NCBI GenBank assembly: GCA_965194655.1
Contig: OZ239148.1
Location: 1-64,000, forward strand
From: Hahnella lacustris
GTDB lineage: Bacteria; Pseudomonadota; Gammaproteobacteria; Burkholderiales; Burkholderiaceae_A
DNA length: 64,000 bases
Reading direction: 5' to 3'
A program made the position numbers and the translations under genes. Shown piece after piece: positions 43,135 through 52,092 of this stretch. How positions within the stretch are numbered: the first letter of the stretch is position 1; every line of letters begins with the position of its first letter. The notes under the pieces were generated by a model. The model ran no database searches. It was not told the origin of the DNA and worked only from the letters and a program-made list of their open reading frames with translations.

Positions 43135-44978
43135 GGCAATGACTTCCCTTCCCCTTCACGTTTGACCAGCAGATAGTCCAGCGCTTTTTTGGCCAGTGGC
43201 GCAGCCGCAGCCGCCCCGAACCCACCATTCTCAACGACGACGGCGAGTGCAACCTTAGGGTCGTCGGCTGGCGCAAAGGCGATGTAGAGCGAGTGATCTC
43301 TGAGTCGCTCCGCCACCCTTGAAGCGACATATTTCTCATTCTGTCCCACACTAAAGACCTGAGAGGTTCCAGTCTTTCCTGCGGGCTGGTAGGTGGCCCC
43401 CTGGAAGACCCGTGCGCCGGTTCCAGAGAGGTTGACCTCCACCATGGCCTCCTTGACCAGTTGGAGCCATTCGGGCTGCAGCCCAAGGTTCTGCGGCTCC
43501 TCAAGGGGGATCTCCGTTCTGGCTTTACTAAAGGGCTCTTGAACGGCCTTCACGAGCCGAGGGCGAACGAGTTTTCCCCCATTGGCAAGGCTTGCAGTGG
43601 CTCTGGCAAGCTGCAGAATGGTGAAGGCGTTGTAGCCCTGACCAATCCCAATCGAGGGTGTCTCGCCTGTCAGCCAGTCTTTGCCAAACCGTTTTTTCTT
43701 CCATTCGGAGGAGGGCAGAATGCCGACCACTTCCCCATCCACATCAATGCCGGTTCGCTGACCAAATCCGAAGGGTGTGATGAACTGATGGATCGTATCC
43801 ACGCCCATGTCAATGGCGAGCTTGTAGTAATACGTGTCGCTTGAAACGACGATGGACTTCTTGAGATCGACCGTGCCGTGGCCCTCAGGGCGACTGTCGC
43901 GAAATCGGTGGCTGCCCAGCATGAAGTAGCCAGGGTCTTGAATGGTGTCCCCAGGCTTGCGCTCTCCAGAGGCCAGTGCGGCGATGGCCATGAAGGGTTT
44001 GTAGGTGGAACCAGGTGGATAGACCCCCTTCAGAGCACGGTTGTAGAGTGGCTTGTCGATGGAGGTGTTCAGGGCGTTCCAGAGATCTGGATCGATCCCA
44101 TCGACAAACTCATTGGGGTTGAAGTTAGGCATCGAGACAAACGCCAGAATCTCTCCGGTCTTCGGTGAGAGGACCACCATGGCGCCGCGCCGCGCGCCAT
44201 ATGCTTCTTCAATCATCTGCTGAAGCCCAAAGTCAATGGAGAGGACCAGGTCTTGTCCTGGAACTGCAGGGCGCATGGCGAGCTCTCGAACAATGCGACC
44301 CCCCGCAGTCACCTCAATGCGCTGAAATCCGACCTCTCCCCGCAAGACTTCCTCATAGCTCTTTTCAATGCCGAGCTTGCCCATGTGGGTGACCCCAAAA
44401 TATTCTTGGGCGAGCTCACCGACTTCCAGTCGCTCGACATCTGTTTTCGAGAGCCGACCAATGTGGCCAAGCAGGTGGGAGGCCTGCTCCCCGAAAGGAT
44501 AGGCTCGCACGGTTCTGCGCATGACCTGCACGCCCGGGAGCTGGTCAAGCTGGCTGGCGAGCTTGGCCACCTGCTCGTCGGTGAGCTTGGATTTGAGCAG
44601 GACATTGTCGAAGCGACGAGCCTCTGCGGCGAGACGTTTGAATCGACGAATCTCGGCCGGTGAAAGGTCGAGAATCTGCGTGAGTTTTTCGAGTGAGGCC
44701 TTGAGGTCTTGTGCGCGCCCCGGCTCGATCTCGACCGAGAATCCTGCATCGTTGCGTGCCAGGATTTCACCATAGCGATCGAGAATCTTTCCCCGAGGCG
44801 CCTGAATGGGAAGCAGCGCAACGCGATTGTTCTCGGCCTTGACTGCGAAGGCGTCGTGCTGCCAGATCTGGAGGTTGGCGAATCGAATCAGCAGGAGCCC
44901 AAAGAGCAGGCCGACGGCCAGGATGGAGACCGTGGCCCTGAATCGAAAGTCATTGATCGCTGAGGATCGCACCACCAT
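43131..44978 (-). CDS. mrdA: Penicillin-binding protein 2 (MrdA), transpeptidase
   Basis: PBP2 cross-links peptidoglycan for elongation with RodA. From the ATG at 44978 the protein has 615 residues: one N-terminal membrane anchor (about 14-36), a dimerisation/pedestal region and a transpeptidase domain with the active Ser324 in PGSTYKPF, the SSD triad (VVSSDTYYYKLA) and KTGT (AGKTGTSQ). The longer frame to 45152 lies inside mreD and is rejected. It starts 8 bp after mreD and overlaps rodA as ATGA. Confidence 0.95.
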   Translation of the reverse strand: MVVRSSAINDFRFRATVSILAVGLLFGLLLIRFANLQIWQHDAFAVKAENNRVALLPIQAPRGKILDRYGEILARNDAGFSVEIEPGRAQDLKASLEKLTQILDLSPAEIRRFKRLAAEARRFDNVLLKSKLTDEQVAKLASQLDQLPGVQVMRRTVRAYPFGEQASHLLGHIGRLSKTDVERLEVGELAQEYFGVTHMGKLGIEKSYEEVLRGEVGFQRIEVTAGGRIVRELAMRPAVPGQDLVLSIDFGLQQMIEEAYGARRGAMVVLSPKTGEILAFVSMPNFNPNEFVDGIDPDLWNALNTSIDKPLYNRALKGVYPPGSTYKPFMAIAALASGERKPGDTIQDPGYFMLGSHRFRDSRPEGHGTVDLKKSIVVSSDTYYYKLAIDMGVDTIHQFITPFGFGQRTGIDVDGEVVGILPSSEWKKKRFGKDWLTGETPSIGIGQGYNAFTILQLARATASLANGGKLVRPRLVKAVQEPFSKARTEIPLEEPQNLGLQPEWLQLVKEAMVEVNLSGTGARVFQGATYQPAGKTGTSQVFSVGQNEKYVASRVAERLRDHSLYIAFAPADDPKVALAVVVENGGFGAAAAAPLAKKALDYLLVKREGEGKSLP

Positions 44979-44986
44979 GGCTGGTC

Positions 44987-45520
44987 TTAACGTAGCGTCT
45001 GGCCAGGTCGAGACCTGGCCTTGGCCATGCGCACTCGAGGCCTTCGCGAGAGGAGTTCGAGCAGGAGTCTTTGTAGAAGCACCCAGCCCAGTGTGTTGGA
45101 GGCAATGAGCGCGAGGGAGAGCACATCGGGTGAGCTGGAGGTCGCCACCCATCTCACCAGCACCAGTGCCCCTTCAGCGATGGCAAACAAGCCTGCAAGG
45201 TGCGCGGCCTGCCCCCAGGCCGTGAACCCAGAGAGTCTGCGGTGCAGCGTCACGCTGCCGTAGGCCAGAAGGCTATAGGCCAGTGCGTGCTCCCCCAGCA
45301 GAACACCTTGGTGAACATCCATCAGCAGGCCTAAGAGCCAGGCGGGCCAGAGCAGCGACCGACCGGGCAGTTGAAGGGCCCAGAACACAATGCAGACTGC
45401 AAGGAGGTCAGGAATGGGCCAATGTGCTGGCCACGGCAAGAGATTGAGCAGCAGCGCTGCGCCGAGACTCCCTAAGAAAAGCTGCGCAGAGGGCTCACGC
45501 GCAAGCACGACATGGCTCAT
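44987..45520 (-). CDS. mreD: Rod shape-determining protein MreD
   Basis: MreD is a small inner-membrane component of the elongation complex. The 177-residue protein is almost entirely hydrophobic with about five predicted helices (LLNLLPWPAHWPIPDLLAVC, LLMDVHQGVLLGEHALAYSL and others) and a basic C-terminal tail (SRRPRVRMAKARSRPG). Its start overlaps the mreC stop as ATGA. Identification rests on hydropathy, the conserved PDLLAVC-type and DVHQG-type blocks, and position. Confidence 0.9.
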   Translation of the reverse strand: MSHVVLAREPSAQLFLGSLGAALLLNLLPWPAHWPIPDLLAVCIVFWALQLPGRSLLWPAWLLGLLMDVHQGVLLGEHALAYSLLAYGSVTLHRRLSGFTAWGQAAHLAGLFAIAEGALVLVRWVATSSSPDVLSLALIASNTLGWVLLQRLLLELLSRRPRVRMAKARSRPGQTLR

Positions 45521-46368
45521 GGCTTGGCCACCTGGGCTGGATTCAGGATGAGCACTTGTTGCTGAAGCCCAATGGTGGCCATCGGGCGGGCAAGGACGCG
45601 CGGGAACTGCCCCTCACGCCCAGGAATGATCGCAGTCACCTTTCCAACGGGAAGTCCTGCAGGATAGAGACCGTCCAGTCCAGAGCTCAGCACATCATCG
45701 CCAATCTGAATCTCCGCCGCCAAATTGACATATTGCACCTCGAACCCGTCTTGACTGCCCAGACCTTGTGTCAAGGCCCTGATTCCTGTCCGGGGCAGGA
45801 CGACTGGCACTCTGAGCTGGTCATCGGACAGCAGACGGACTTCGGAGCTGAGTGGGTAGACGCGGCTCACCTGGCCGATCACCCCTGAGGCACTCATGAC
45901 AGGGCTTCCAATCTGGATGCCGGCATCGCCCCCTTGGTTTAAGACAACCTGTTGGGCCAACGGATCCCGGCGGGCCGAGACAAACTGAGCAACCACCCCC
46001 TGTGCCGGGTTGGCCTGCTTGAGGCTCAGGAGGGTTCGGAGATTCTGATTCTCAGCCTGAAGCTGGGCCCAGAGCAGGGCGCTTGCAGCCCGTTCAGCCT
46101 GCGATTGTTCCAGCACGGCGACCCGATCGCGCAAAGCCTCAATGCCTTGGAGCGTCTCCCACCCCCAGACAGCGAGGTCTCTGGGCAGGATGGCCGCCTG
46201 CTCAAGTGGATACAGCAGCACGCTCAATCCCTGTCGAAGGGGCTCTGTGAGCCTCGCCTGGTGGTCTAACTGCATCAGGCCAAGCGCAGAGAAGATGGCA
46301 ATGAAGAGCCGAATACGGCCCGAGACCCCTTGGTGAAAGAATGGCTGAGGGCTTGGAGAGAGAGACAC
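45517..46368 (-). CDS. mreC: Rod shape-determining protein MreC
   Basis: MreC links MreB to PBP2 in the periplasm. The 283-residue protein has an N-terminal membrane helix (about 21-38), a coiled coil (about 70-115, LRDRVAVLEQSQAERA and LQAENQNLRTLL) and a beta-rich domain with SARRDPLAQQVVLNQGGDAGI and GVIGQVSRVYP, typical of the family. It begins 24 bp after mreB and overlaps mreD by four bases. Confidence 0.95.
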   Translation of the reverse strand: MSLSPSPQPFFHQGVSGRIRLFIAIFSALGLMQLDHQARLTEPLRQGLSVLLYPLEQAAILPRDLAVWGWETLQGIEALRDRVAVLEQSQAERAASALLWAQLQAENQNLRTLLSLKQANPAQGVVAQFVSARRDPLAQQVVLNQGGDAGIQIGSPVMSASGVIGQVSRVYPLSSEVRLLSDDQLRVPVVLPRTGIRALTQGLGSQDGFEVQYVNLAAEIQIGDDVLSSGLDGLYPAGLPVGKVTAIIPGREGQFPRVLARPMATIGLQQQVLILNPAQVAKP

Positions 46369-46392
46369 GGTCTCCGTCGGGGGCAGTGAGGG

Positions 46393-47436
46393 TTATTCGG
46401 TCGACAGAATGCTGCTGAGCTCGTCTAGCTGTTCGATGGCCTTGCCGCAGCCTCGCACCACACAGGACAAGGGGTCTTCAGCCACGTAGACCGGCAGGCC
46501 CGTCTCTTCGGCAAAGAGCCGATCGAGATCGTGCAGTAAGGCCCCACCACCCGTGATCACGATGCCTCTTTCGGCAATGTCAGCAGCCAGTTCCGGCGGG
46601 GTGTTCTCGAGTGCATTCTTGATGGCCACGACGATCTGGCTGATCGGGTCTGTGAGGGCCTCGAGGATTTCGTTGGAAGAGACCGTAAAGCTGCGGGGGA
46701 TTCCCTCACTGAGGTTACGACCACGCACTTCCATTTCACTGACATGGCTGCCAGGAAAGGCCGATCCGATCTGTTTTTTGATGGCCTCGGCGGTCTGGTC
46801 GCCAATGAGCATGCCGTAATTTCGGCGAATGTAGTTCACGATGGCCTCGTCGAACTTGTCGCCACCGACGCGAATGGAGTTCGAGTAGACCAAGCCCCCA
46901 AGGGACACCACACCGATTTCGCTCGTACCACCACCAATATCGACCACCATGGAGCCGCTGGGCTCGGAGACCGGAAGGCCAGCACCGATGGCTGCGGCCA
47001 TGGGCTCCTCAATGAGGTAGACCACGCTGGCACCCGCTGAGAGCGCAGACTCCCGAATGGCTCTTCTTTCCACCTGGGTGGAGCCGCAAGGCACGCAGAT
47101 AATGACTCGGGGGCTCGGCGCAAAGAGTTTCTTCTGGTGCACCATCTTGATGAACATCTTGAGCATCTGCTCGGTGACCGTGAAGTCGGCAATCACACCG
47201 TCTTTCATGGGCCGAACCGCCTCAATGCTCCCGGGCACCTTTCCCAGCATATTCTTGGCTTTGGTGCCGACCGCCTCAATGGTCTTCTTGCCACCAGGCC
47301 CACCCTCGTATCGGATGGCCACCACGGAAGGCTCATCGAGGACGATGCCCTTGCCTTTGGCGTAGATCAGGGTATTGGCCGTGCCGAGGTCGATGGCCAG
47401 GTCTTGGGAGAGGTAACCGCGCAATAAGCCGAGCAT
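46393..47436 (-). CDS. mreB: Rod shape-determining protein MreB (actin-like)
   Basis: MreB is the actin homologue that directs lateral wall synthesis. From the ATG at 47436 it is the canonical 347 residues. Nucleotide-binding motifs are DLAIDLGTANTLIYA, VVDIGGGTSEIGV and ITGGGALLHDLD. The 22 extra upstream residues in the open frame are rejected. It leads mreB-mreC-mreD-mrdA-rodA and diverges from gatC across 64 bp. Confidence 0.97.
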   Translation of the reverse strand: MLGLLRGYLSQDLAIDLGTANTLIYAKGKGIVLDEPSVVAIRYEGGPGGKKTIEAVGTKAKNMLGKVPGSIEAVRPMKDGVIADFTVTEQMLKMFIKMVHQKKLFAPSPRVIICVPCGSTQVERRAIRESALSAGASVVYLIEEPMAAAIGAGLPVSEPSGSMVVDIGGGTSEIGVVSLGGLVYSNSIRVGGDKFDEAIVNYIRRNYGMLIGDQTAEAIKKQIGSAFPGSHVSEMEVRGRNLSEGIPRSFTVSSNEILEALTDPISQIVVAIKNALENTPPELAADIAERGIVITGGGALLHDLDRLFAEETGLPVYVAEDPLSCVVRGCGKAIEQLDELSSILSTE

Positions 47437-47500
47437 GAGAAAATCCAGGGAATAAGAGGCAACAAACTGTCGTCGACAGAGATTATCACTCAACCACACC
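47437..47500. promoter_or_regulatory. mreB/gatC divergent control region with palindrome
   Basis: This 64 bp gap must serve the promoters of both the mre block and gatCAB. It contains an odd-centred inverted repeat, CTGTCG-T-CGACAG at 47467-47479, which could be an operator. A GATAAT box on the minus strand is a possible -10, but no convincing -35 is found on either strand. Confidence 0.4.
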
Positions 47501-47788
47501 ATGACACTGACACTTGAAGACCTTCAGAAGCTTGCACGGCTCTCTCAGCTCGCTCTGACCCCCCAGCAGGCGCAGGATTTGCTGCCTGAACTCCAGTCCA
47601 TCCTCAACTGGGTGGGAAGCCTGAGCGAGGCGCCGACAGTGGGGGTAGAGCCCATGTCTCACCCCCACGATCCCGAGCTGAGGCTTCGGGCCGATGAGGC
47701 ACAGACATTGGTGAGTCGAGAGGACTTGATGGCCAATGCACCCGCTCAGGCCGAGGGGCACTTTCTCGTGCCTCGGGTGGTGGAGTAG
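47501..47788 (+). CDS. gatC: Aspartyl/glutamyl-tRNA(Asn/Gln) amidotransferase subunit C
   Basis: GatC bridges GatA and GatB in the enzyme that amidates misacylated Glu-tRNA(Gln) and Asp-tRNA(Asn). At 95 residues it is full length, beginning MTLTLEDLQKLARLSQLALT and containing the conserved ILNWVGSL helix and the late LVSREDLMANAPAQ block. Two bases separate its stop from the gatA start. Confidence 0.95.
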   Translation: MTLTLEDLQKLARLSQLALTPQQAQDLLPELQSILNWVGSLSEAPTVGVEPMSHPHDPELRLRADEAQTLVSREDLMANAPAQAEGHFLVPRVVE

Positions 47789-47790
47789 CC

Positions 47791-49332
47791 ATGGATCTTC
47801 GATTTTCAGACCTCTCTGGACTGAGCAATGCGCTTGAGGTAGGCATGGTGTCGCCTGTGGAGCTTGCCCAGGACTTTCTACAGGCGATGCAGCAGAGCCC
47901 ACTGGGCGCCGTCATCAGCCTAGACCCCGAGGTGACCCTTGCCCAGGCGCGTGCGGCCCAGCTGCGCCGAGACGCGGGCGAGGCTGGCCCGCTCTTGGGT
48001 ATTCCCGTCCTTCACAAGGATGTCTTTGTCACCCGCGACTGGCCCACCACGGCTGGATCGCGCATGCTTGAGGGCTACCGAAGTCCCTTTGATGCTGAGG
48101 TGGTGGCGCGCTTGAGCTCAGCGGGCATGGTGGGCTTGGGCAAGGCCAGTTGTGATGAGTTTGCAATGGGCTCGGCAAACCAGTTCTGTGCCTATGGCCC
48201 CGCCCTGAACCCCTGGGATGCCTCACGCGTCCCCGGAGGTTCGTCCGGAGGCTCTGCAGCCGCAGTTGCGGCAGGGCTGGCGCCAGCCGCAACCGGAACC
48301 GACACTGGAGGCTCGGTGCGTCAGCCAGCGGCCATGTGTGGCATCACGGGCATCAAACCGACCTATGGCCGCATTTCTCGCTGGGGCATGGTGGCCTACG
48401 CCTCGAGCCTAGATCAGGCTGGGCCGATGGCGCGCTCCGCCCGGGACTGCGCCCTTTTGTTGAATGCAATGGCAGGTTTTGACGCCAAAGACTCCACCAG
48501 TGCGAACCGTTCGGTGGAGGACTTCGCTCAGGGCTTAGAGGGCTGGAGGCCATTCGAAGCGTCGGAGCGTCCTCTCGAGGGGATTCGGATTGGGCTGCCT
48601 GAGGAATATTTTTCCGATGGCCTTGCCTCTGGTGTGCGTCAGGCCATCGAGGCTGCTATCGATGAACTTCGCCGTCTGGGCGCCCAGACCGTAGAAGTCC
48701 ATCTGCCTCGCACGGCGCTCTCCATTCCTGCTTATTACGTCATTGCCCCAGCAGAGGCATCTTCCAATCTGTCGCGGTTCGATGGCGTGCGGTATGGACA
48801 TCGATCGTCTCAGGCGCAGGACCTTCAGGCGCTCTACGTGAACAGTCGCAGCGAGGGGTTCGGTGCAGAGGTTCAGCGCCGAATTCTGGTCGGCAGTTTC
48901 GTTTTGTCCCACGGCTATTACGACGCCTACTACCTCAAGGCGCAACAGGTGCGTCGTCTCATTTCCCTGGACTTTCAACAGGCCTTTGCTCAGTGTGACC
49001 TGCTGCTCGGCCCAGTCTCTCCCACCGTCGCCTGGGAGCGTCCGGGCGCTTCAGGCCAGAGAGCGCCTCAAGACCCTCTTCAGGACTATCTGGCCGACAT
49101 CTACACACTCGGTGCTAGCCTGGCCGGGCTGCCCGCCATGTCGGTTCCGTGTGGCTTTGCAACGCCGCAGACAGGCGGCCCTCCCATGCCCGTTGGCCTG
49201 CAGCTCATCGGCCCCGCGTGGCAAGAGGCTCGTCTGCTGGCCCTTGCCCATGCGTATCAGCGCCAAACGGACTGGCATCTTCAAACGCCCGGTTCGCAGG
49301 ACCATGCCTCAGTGCAAGGAGAGCAGCGATGA
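47791..49332 (+). CDS. gatA: Aspartyl/glutamyl-tRNA(Asn/Gln) amidotransferase subunit A
   Basis: GatA releases ammonia from glutamine or asparagine for the amidotransferase. The 513-residue amidase-signature protein has the catalytic Lys76 in LHKDVFV, the Gly/Ser-rich signature PGGSSGGSAAAVAAGLAPAA and the Ser in DTGGSVRQPA (Ser175). The ATG lies two bases after gatC, and the stop overlaps the gatB ATG as ATGA. Full gatCAB presence suggests that this organism makes Gln-tRNA or Asn-tRNA at least partly by the indirect route. Confidence 0.97.
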   Translation: MDLRFSDLSGLSNALEVGMVSPVELAQDFLQAMQQSPLGAVISLDPEVTLAQARAAQLRRDAGEAGPLLGIPVLHKDVFVTRDWPTTAGSRMLEGYRSPFDAEVVARLSSAGMVGLGKASCDEFAMGSANQFCAYGPALNPWDASRVPGGSSGGSAAAVAAGLAPAATGTDTGGSVRQPAAMCGITGIKPTYGRISRWGMVAYASSLDQAGPMARSARDCALLLNAMAGFDAKDSTSANRSVEDFAQGLEGWRPFEASERPLEGIRIGLPEEYFSDGLASGVRQAIEAAIDELRRLGAQTVEVHLPRTALSIPAYYVIAPAEASSNLSRFDGVRYGHRSSQAQDLQALYVNSRSEGFGAEVQRRILVGSFVLSHGYYDAYYLKAQQVRRLISLDFQQAFAQCDLLLGPVSPTVAWERPGASGQRAPQDPLQDYLADIYTLGASLAGLPAMSVPCGFATPQTGGPPMPVGLQLIGPAWQEARLLALAHAYQRQTDWHLQTPGSQDHASVQGEQR

Positions 49333-50819
49333 GCTGGGAGGTCGTCATTGGGCTGGAGACCCACGTACAACTCCAAACGAAGTCCAAGATTTTTTCGCCT
49401 GCCTCGACTGCATTCGGAGCGCCAGCGAATACCCAAGCACATCCCATCGACCTGGCCCTGCCGGGCGTGCTACCGGTTCTGAATCAGGCGGCGGTGGAGG
49501 CTGCCATCCGTTTTGGCCTTGCCGTAGGGGGACAGATTGCTCGTCGGTCTATTTTTGCTCGCAAGAATTATTTCTATCCAGACCTGCCCAAGGGCTATCA
49601 AATCAGTCAGTTTGAGCAGCCGATTGTCACCGGCGGGTGGGTGTCGGTGGTGCTCCCTGATGGCCAATCTCGGACCATTGAATTGACCCGAGCGCACCTC
49701 GAGGAAGATGCCGGAAAGTCGGTTCATGAGGGCCTCGAGGGCATTCCACAAGGTCAGTCTGGCATTGACTTAAACCGGGCTGGGACGCCATTGCTTGAGA
49801 TTGTGACCGAGCCGGTGATGCGTTCGGCAGCAGAGGCCGTCGCATACGCCAAAGCCCTTCATGCATTGGTTCGCTGGATCGGGATCTGCGATGGGAATCT
49901 GCAGGAGGGTTCCTTTCGAGTTGATGCGAACGTGTCGGTGCGGCGCCAAGGACAGACCGAATTTGGTACCCGCTGCGAGATTAAGAACCTGAACTCGTTC
50001 CGGTTTCTTGAGCGGGCCATTCAGGTAGAGGCGCAGCGGCAGGTGGAGCTGTTGGAAGAGGGAGGTGTTGTCATTCAGCAGACTCGCCTCTTTGATCCCG
50101 ATCGAGACGAGACTCGGGCGATGCGCAGTAAAGAGGACGCGCATGACTACCGTTATTTCCCAGACCCAGATCTTCCACCGCTGGTGGTCTCAGAGGAGTG
50201 GATGGCCAAGGTTCAGAGCCAGATGCCCACGCTTCCCGCCGTGCGCAGAGCCGAGCTCGAGCAGCGGTTTGGTCTCTCAGCAGGTGATGCGGCTCTGGTG
50301 ACCGCTACTCGAGAAGCCAGCGACTTTTTCGATCTGGGTGTTGCTGCTCTGGAGGCGGCTGGTGGGGCAGACTCCGCTCGGGTCAAGCTGCTGGCGAACT
50401 GGGTCATGGGAGAGATGGCGAGTGCCCTCAATCGGGAAAACCTAGACATTCAGGACTCCCCGCTCTCTGCTCAGCGACTTACCGACTTGGTGGTGCGCGT
50501 GGCCGATGGGACCCTCTCCAACAAGATTGCTCGTGAGGTTTTCGCCAAGCTCTGGGCCACCTCAGGGCTCACGGCTGACCAGGTCATTGAATCCGAAGGG
50601 CTGAGGCAGGTCCAAGACAGCGGGCAGCTTCAAGGCTGGGTACAGGAGGTGATTGCCGCCAATCCAAAGATGGTCGAGGAATTCCAGTCCGGCAAGGACA
50701 AGGCCTTAAATGCACTCATGGGCCAGGTCATGAAGCGCAGCGGTGGAAAGGCAAACCCGCAGGCCGTTACGGAGCTTCTGAGGGCTGCGATGCAGGCTGG
50801 TCGGCCCGATGGATCATAG
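49329..50819 (+). CDS. gatB: Aspartyl/glutamyl-tRNA(Asn/Gln) amidotransferase subunit B
   Basis: GatB activates the tRNA-bound Glu/Asp and transfers ammonia to it. The 496-residue protein begins MSWEVVIGLETHVQLQTKSK and has FARKNYFYPDLPKGYQISQ, RTHLEEDAGKS-type RAHLEEDAGKSVH, a DLNRAGTPLLEIVTEP block and a GatB/YqeY C-terminal tail. The 60 residues upstream in the longer frame lie inside gatA and are rejected. Its final 53 bp overlap the convergent ampG gene. Confidence 0.97.
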   Translation: MSWEVVIGLETHVQLQTKSKIFSPASTAFGAPANTQAHPIDLALPGVLPVLNQAAVEAAIRFGLAVGGQIARRSIFARKNYFYPDLPKGYQISQFEQPIVTGGWVSVVLPDGQSRTIELTRAHLEEDAGKSVHEGLEGIPQGQSGIDLNRAGTPLLEIVTEPVMRSAAEAVAYAKALHALVRWIGICDGNLQEGSFRVDANVSVRRQGQTEFGTRCEIKNLNSFRFLERAIQVEAQRQVELLEEGGVVIQQTRLFDPDRDETRAMRSKEDAHDYRYFPDPDLPPLVVSEEWMAKVQSQMPTLPAVRRAELEQRFGLSAGDAALVTATREASDFFDLGVAALEAAGGADSARVKLLANWVMGEMASALNRENLDIQDSPLSAQRLTDLVVRVADGTLSNKIAREVFAKLWATSGLTADQVIESEGLRQVQDSGQLQGWVQEVIAANPKMVEEFQSGKDKALNALMGQVMKRSGGKANPQAVTELLRAAMQAGRPDGS

Positions 50820-52071
50820 GCCCGAGCCAGGCGAGCATGACGAGCCCAGGAATGGCAGCGAAGAAGGTACCCAGGAAGAATGGGGCCCACCCGTAGTCAG
50901 TGGCTGCAACCCCAGCCACTGGACCCACCCAGACCCGCCCAACTGAGGCCAGCGCCGAGAGCAGTGCGAATTGAGTTGCGGTGAATCGGGCGTCGCACAG
51001 TGCCATGAGGAGCGCAACAAAGGCTGCAGTGCCCATGCCGCCCGCCAGGTTCTCGAGAAGCACCACGGCGGTCATGTCGGTGAGCGTCGGTGTGTGGGAG
51101 GCCAGCCACCAGAACCCAAGGTTGGTGATGGCCTGAAGGAGACCAAAACCGAGCAGCGCCTTCCAGAGCCCTGTTTTGGAGAGCAGCCACCCACCAAGCA
51201 GTCCACCCACCAGCGTGGCAAAGAGCCCCACCCCCTTATTGACTGCCCCAACCTCCGCCGGGGTAAAGCCTGCGCCGCGAATCAGAAACGCCGTAGAGAG
51301 ACTGCCTGCGAAGGCATCCCCAAGCTTGTAGAGCACGATGCAGACCAGCAGCGCAATGGCCCCTGGTCGGCTGAAGAACTCCCGAAAGGGCTCGATGACA
51401 GCGGCTCTCAGACTGCCGGGCACCCGGATCTCTTGGGGCTCCGGGGCCCAGCCTGCAATCAGCGCCAGCAGCAGACACAAGCCTGCCATCACCCGATAGG
51501 TGCCCTCGAATCCAAGCCAGAGGTCCGCCAGCATGAGGGCAAGGCCACCAGAGGTGAGCATGGCCAGCCGATAGCCAATGACCGACCAGGCCGCACCGAG
51601 ACCGCGCTGCTCTGGGGTCAGAGATTCCGCGCGCCATGCGTCAAAGACAATGTCAAAGCTGGCTGAGAGCACGACCAACAGGAACGCCAAGCTTGCAAGT
51701 TTGGCCAGATCGGTGGTGGGTGATGAGAATGAGAGGGCCAGTAGAACGCAGGCCATTGCGACCAGCAGCAAGGTGAGCCATCCCCGCCTGCGAGCGGCCC
51801 ACGCCCCTGGCAGGGGATAACGATCGAGTAAGGGGGCCCAAGCGAACTTGTAGGTGTAAGGAAGTCCAAGTACCGTGAGCCAACCAATGGTCTTGAGATC
51901 CATTCCCTCCACAGTCAGCCAAGCCTGAAGGGTTCCGGAGGATAAGGCCAGGGGCAGGCCACTGGCAAAGCCCAGCAGCAGGGTCATGAGCAGTAGGCCC
52001 TGCCTGGGTCTTGATGAGGGTGGTGGGCTGGGAACTGGGCTCATGGTGCTCGCCATCCTAACGCGAGTCAT
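50767..52071 (-). CDS. ampG: AmpG-family muropeptide permease
   Basis: AmpG imports anhydro-muropeptides released by wall turnover. The 434-residue MFS protein has 12-14 predicted helices with the family-like N-terminus LLLGFASGLPLALSSGTLQAW, then GLPYTYKFAWAPLLDRY, DIVFDAWRAESL and SVIGYRLAMLTSGGLALML. The first 25 residues are Pro/Ser-rich; the ATG could also be at 52056 or 52044. It ends inside gatB (53 bp overlap) and diverges from the M48 protease gene by 21 bp. Confidence 0.84.
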   Translation of the reverse strand: MTRVRMASTMSPVPSPPPSSRPRQGLLLMTLLLGFASGLPLALSSGTLQAWLTVEGMDLKTIGWLTVLGLPYTYKFAWAPLLDRYPLPGAWAARRRGWLTLLLVAMACVLLALSFSSPTTDLAKLASLAFLLVVLSASFDIVFDAWRAESLTPEQRGLGAAWSVIGYRLAMLTSGGLALMLADLWLGFEGTYRVMAGLCLLLALIAGWAPEPQEIRVPGSLRAAVIEPFREFFSRPGAIALLVCIVLYKLGDAFAGSLSTAFLIRGAGFTPAEVGAVNKGVGLFATLVGGLLGGWLLSKTGLWKALLGFGLLQAITNLGFWWLASHTPTLTDMTAVVLLENLAGGMGTAAFVALLMALCDARFTATQFALLSALASVGRVWVGPVAGVAATDYGWAPFFLGTFFAAIPGLVMLAWLGPMIHRADQPASQPSEAP

Positions 52072-52092
52072 CCGTGAAAGGGGGGCGCTTCG

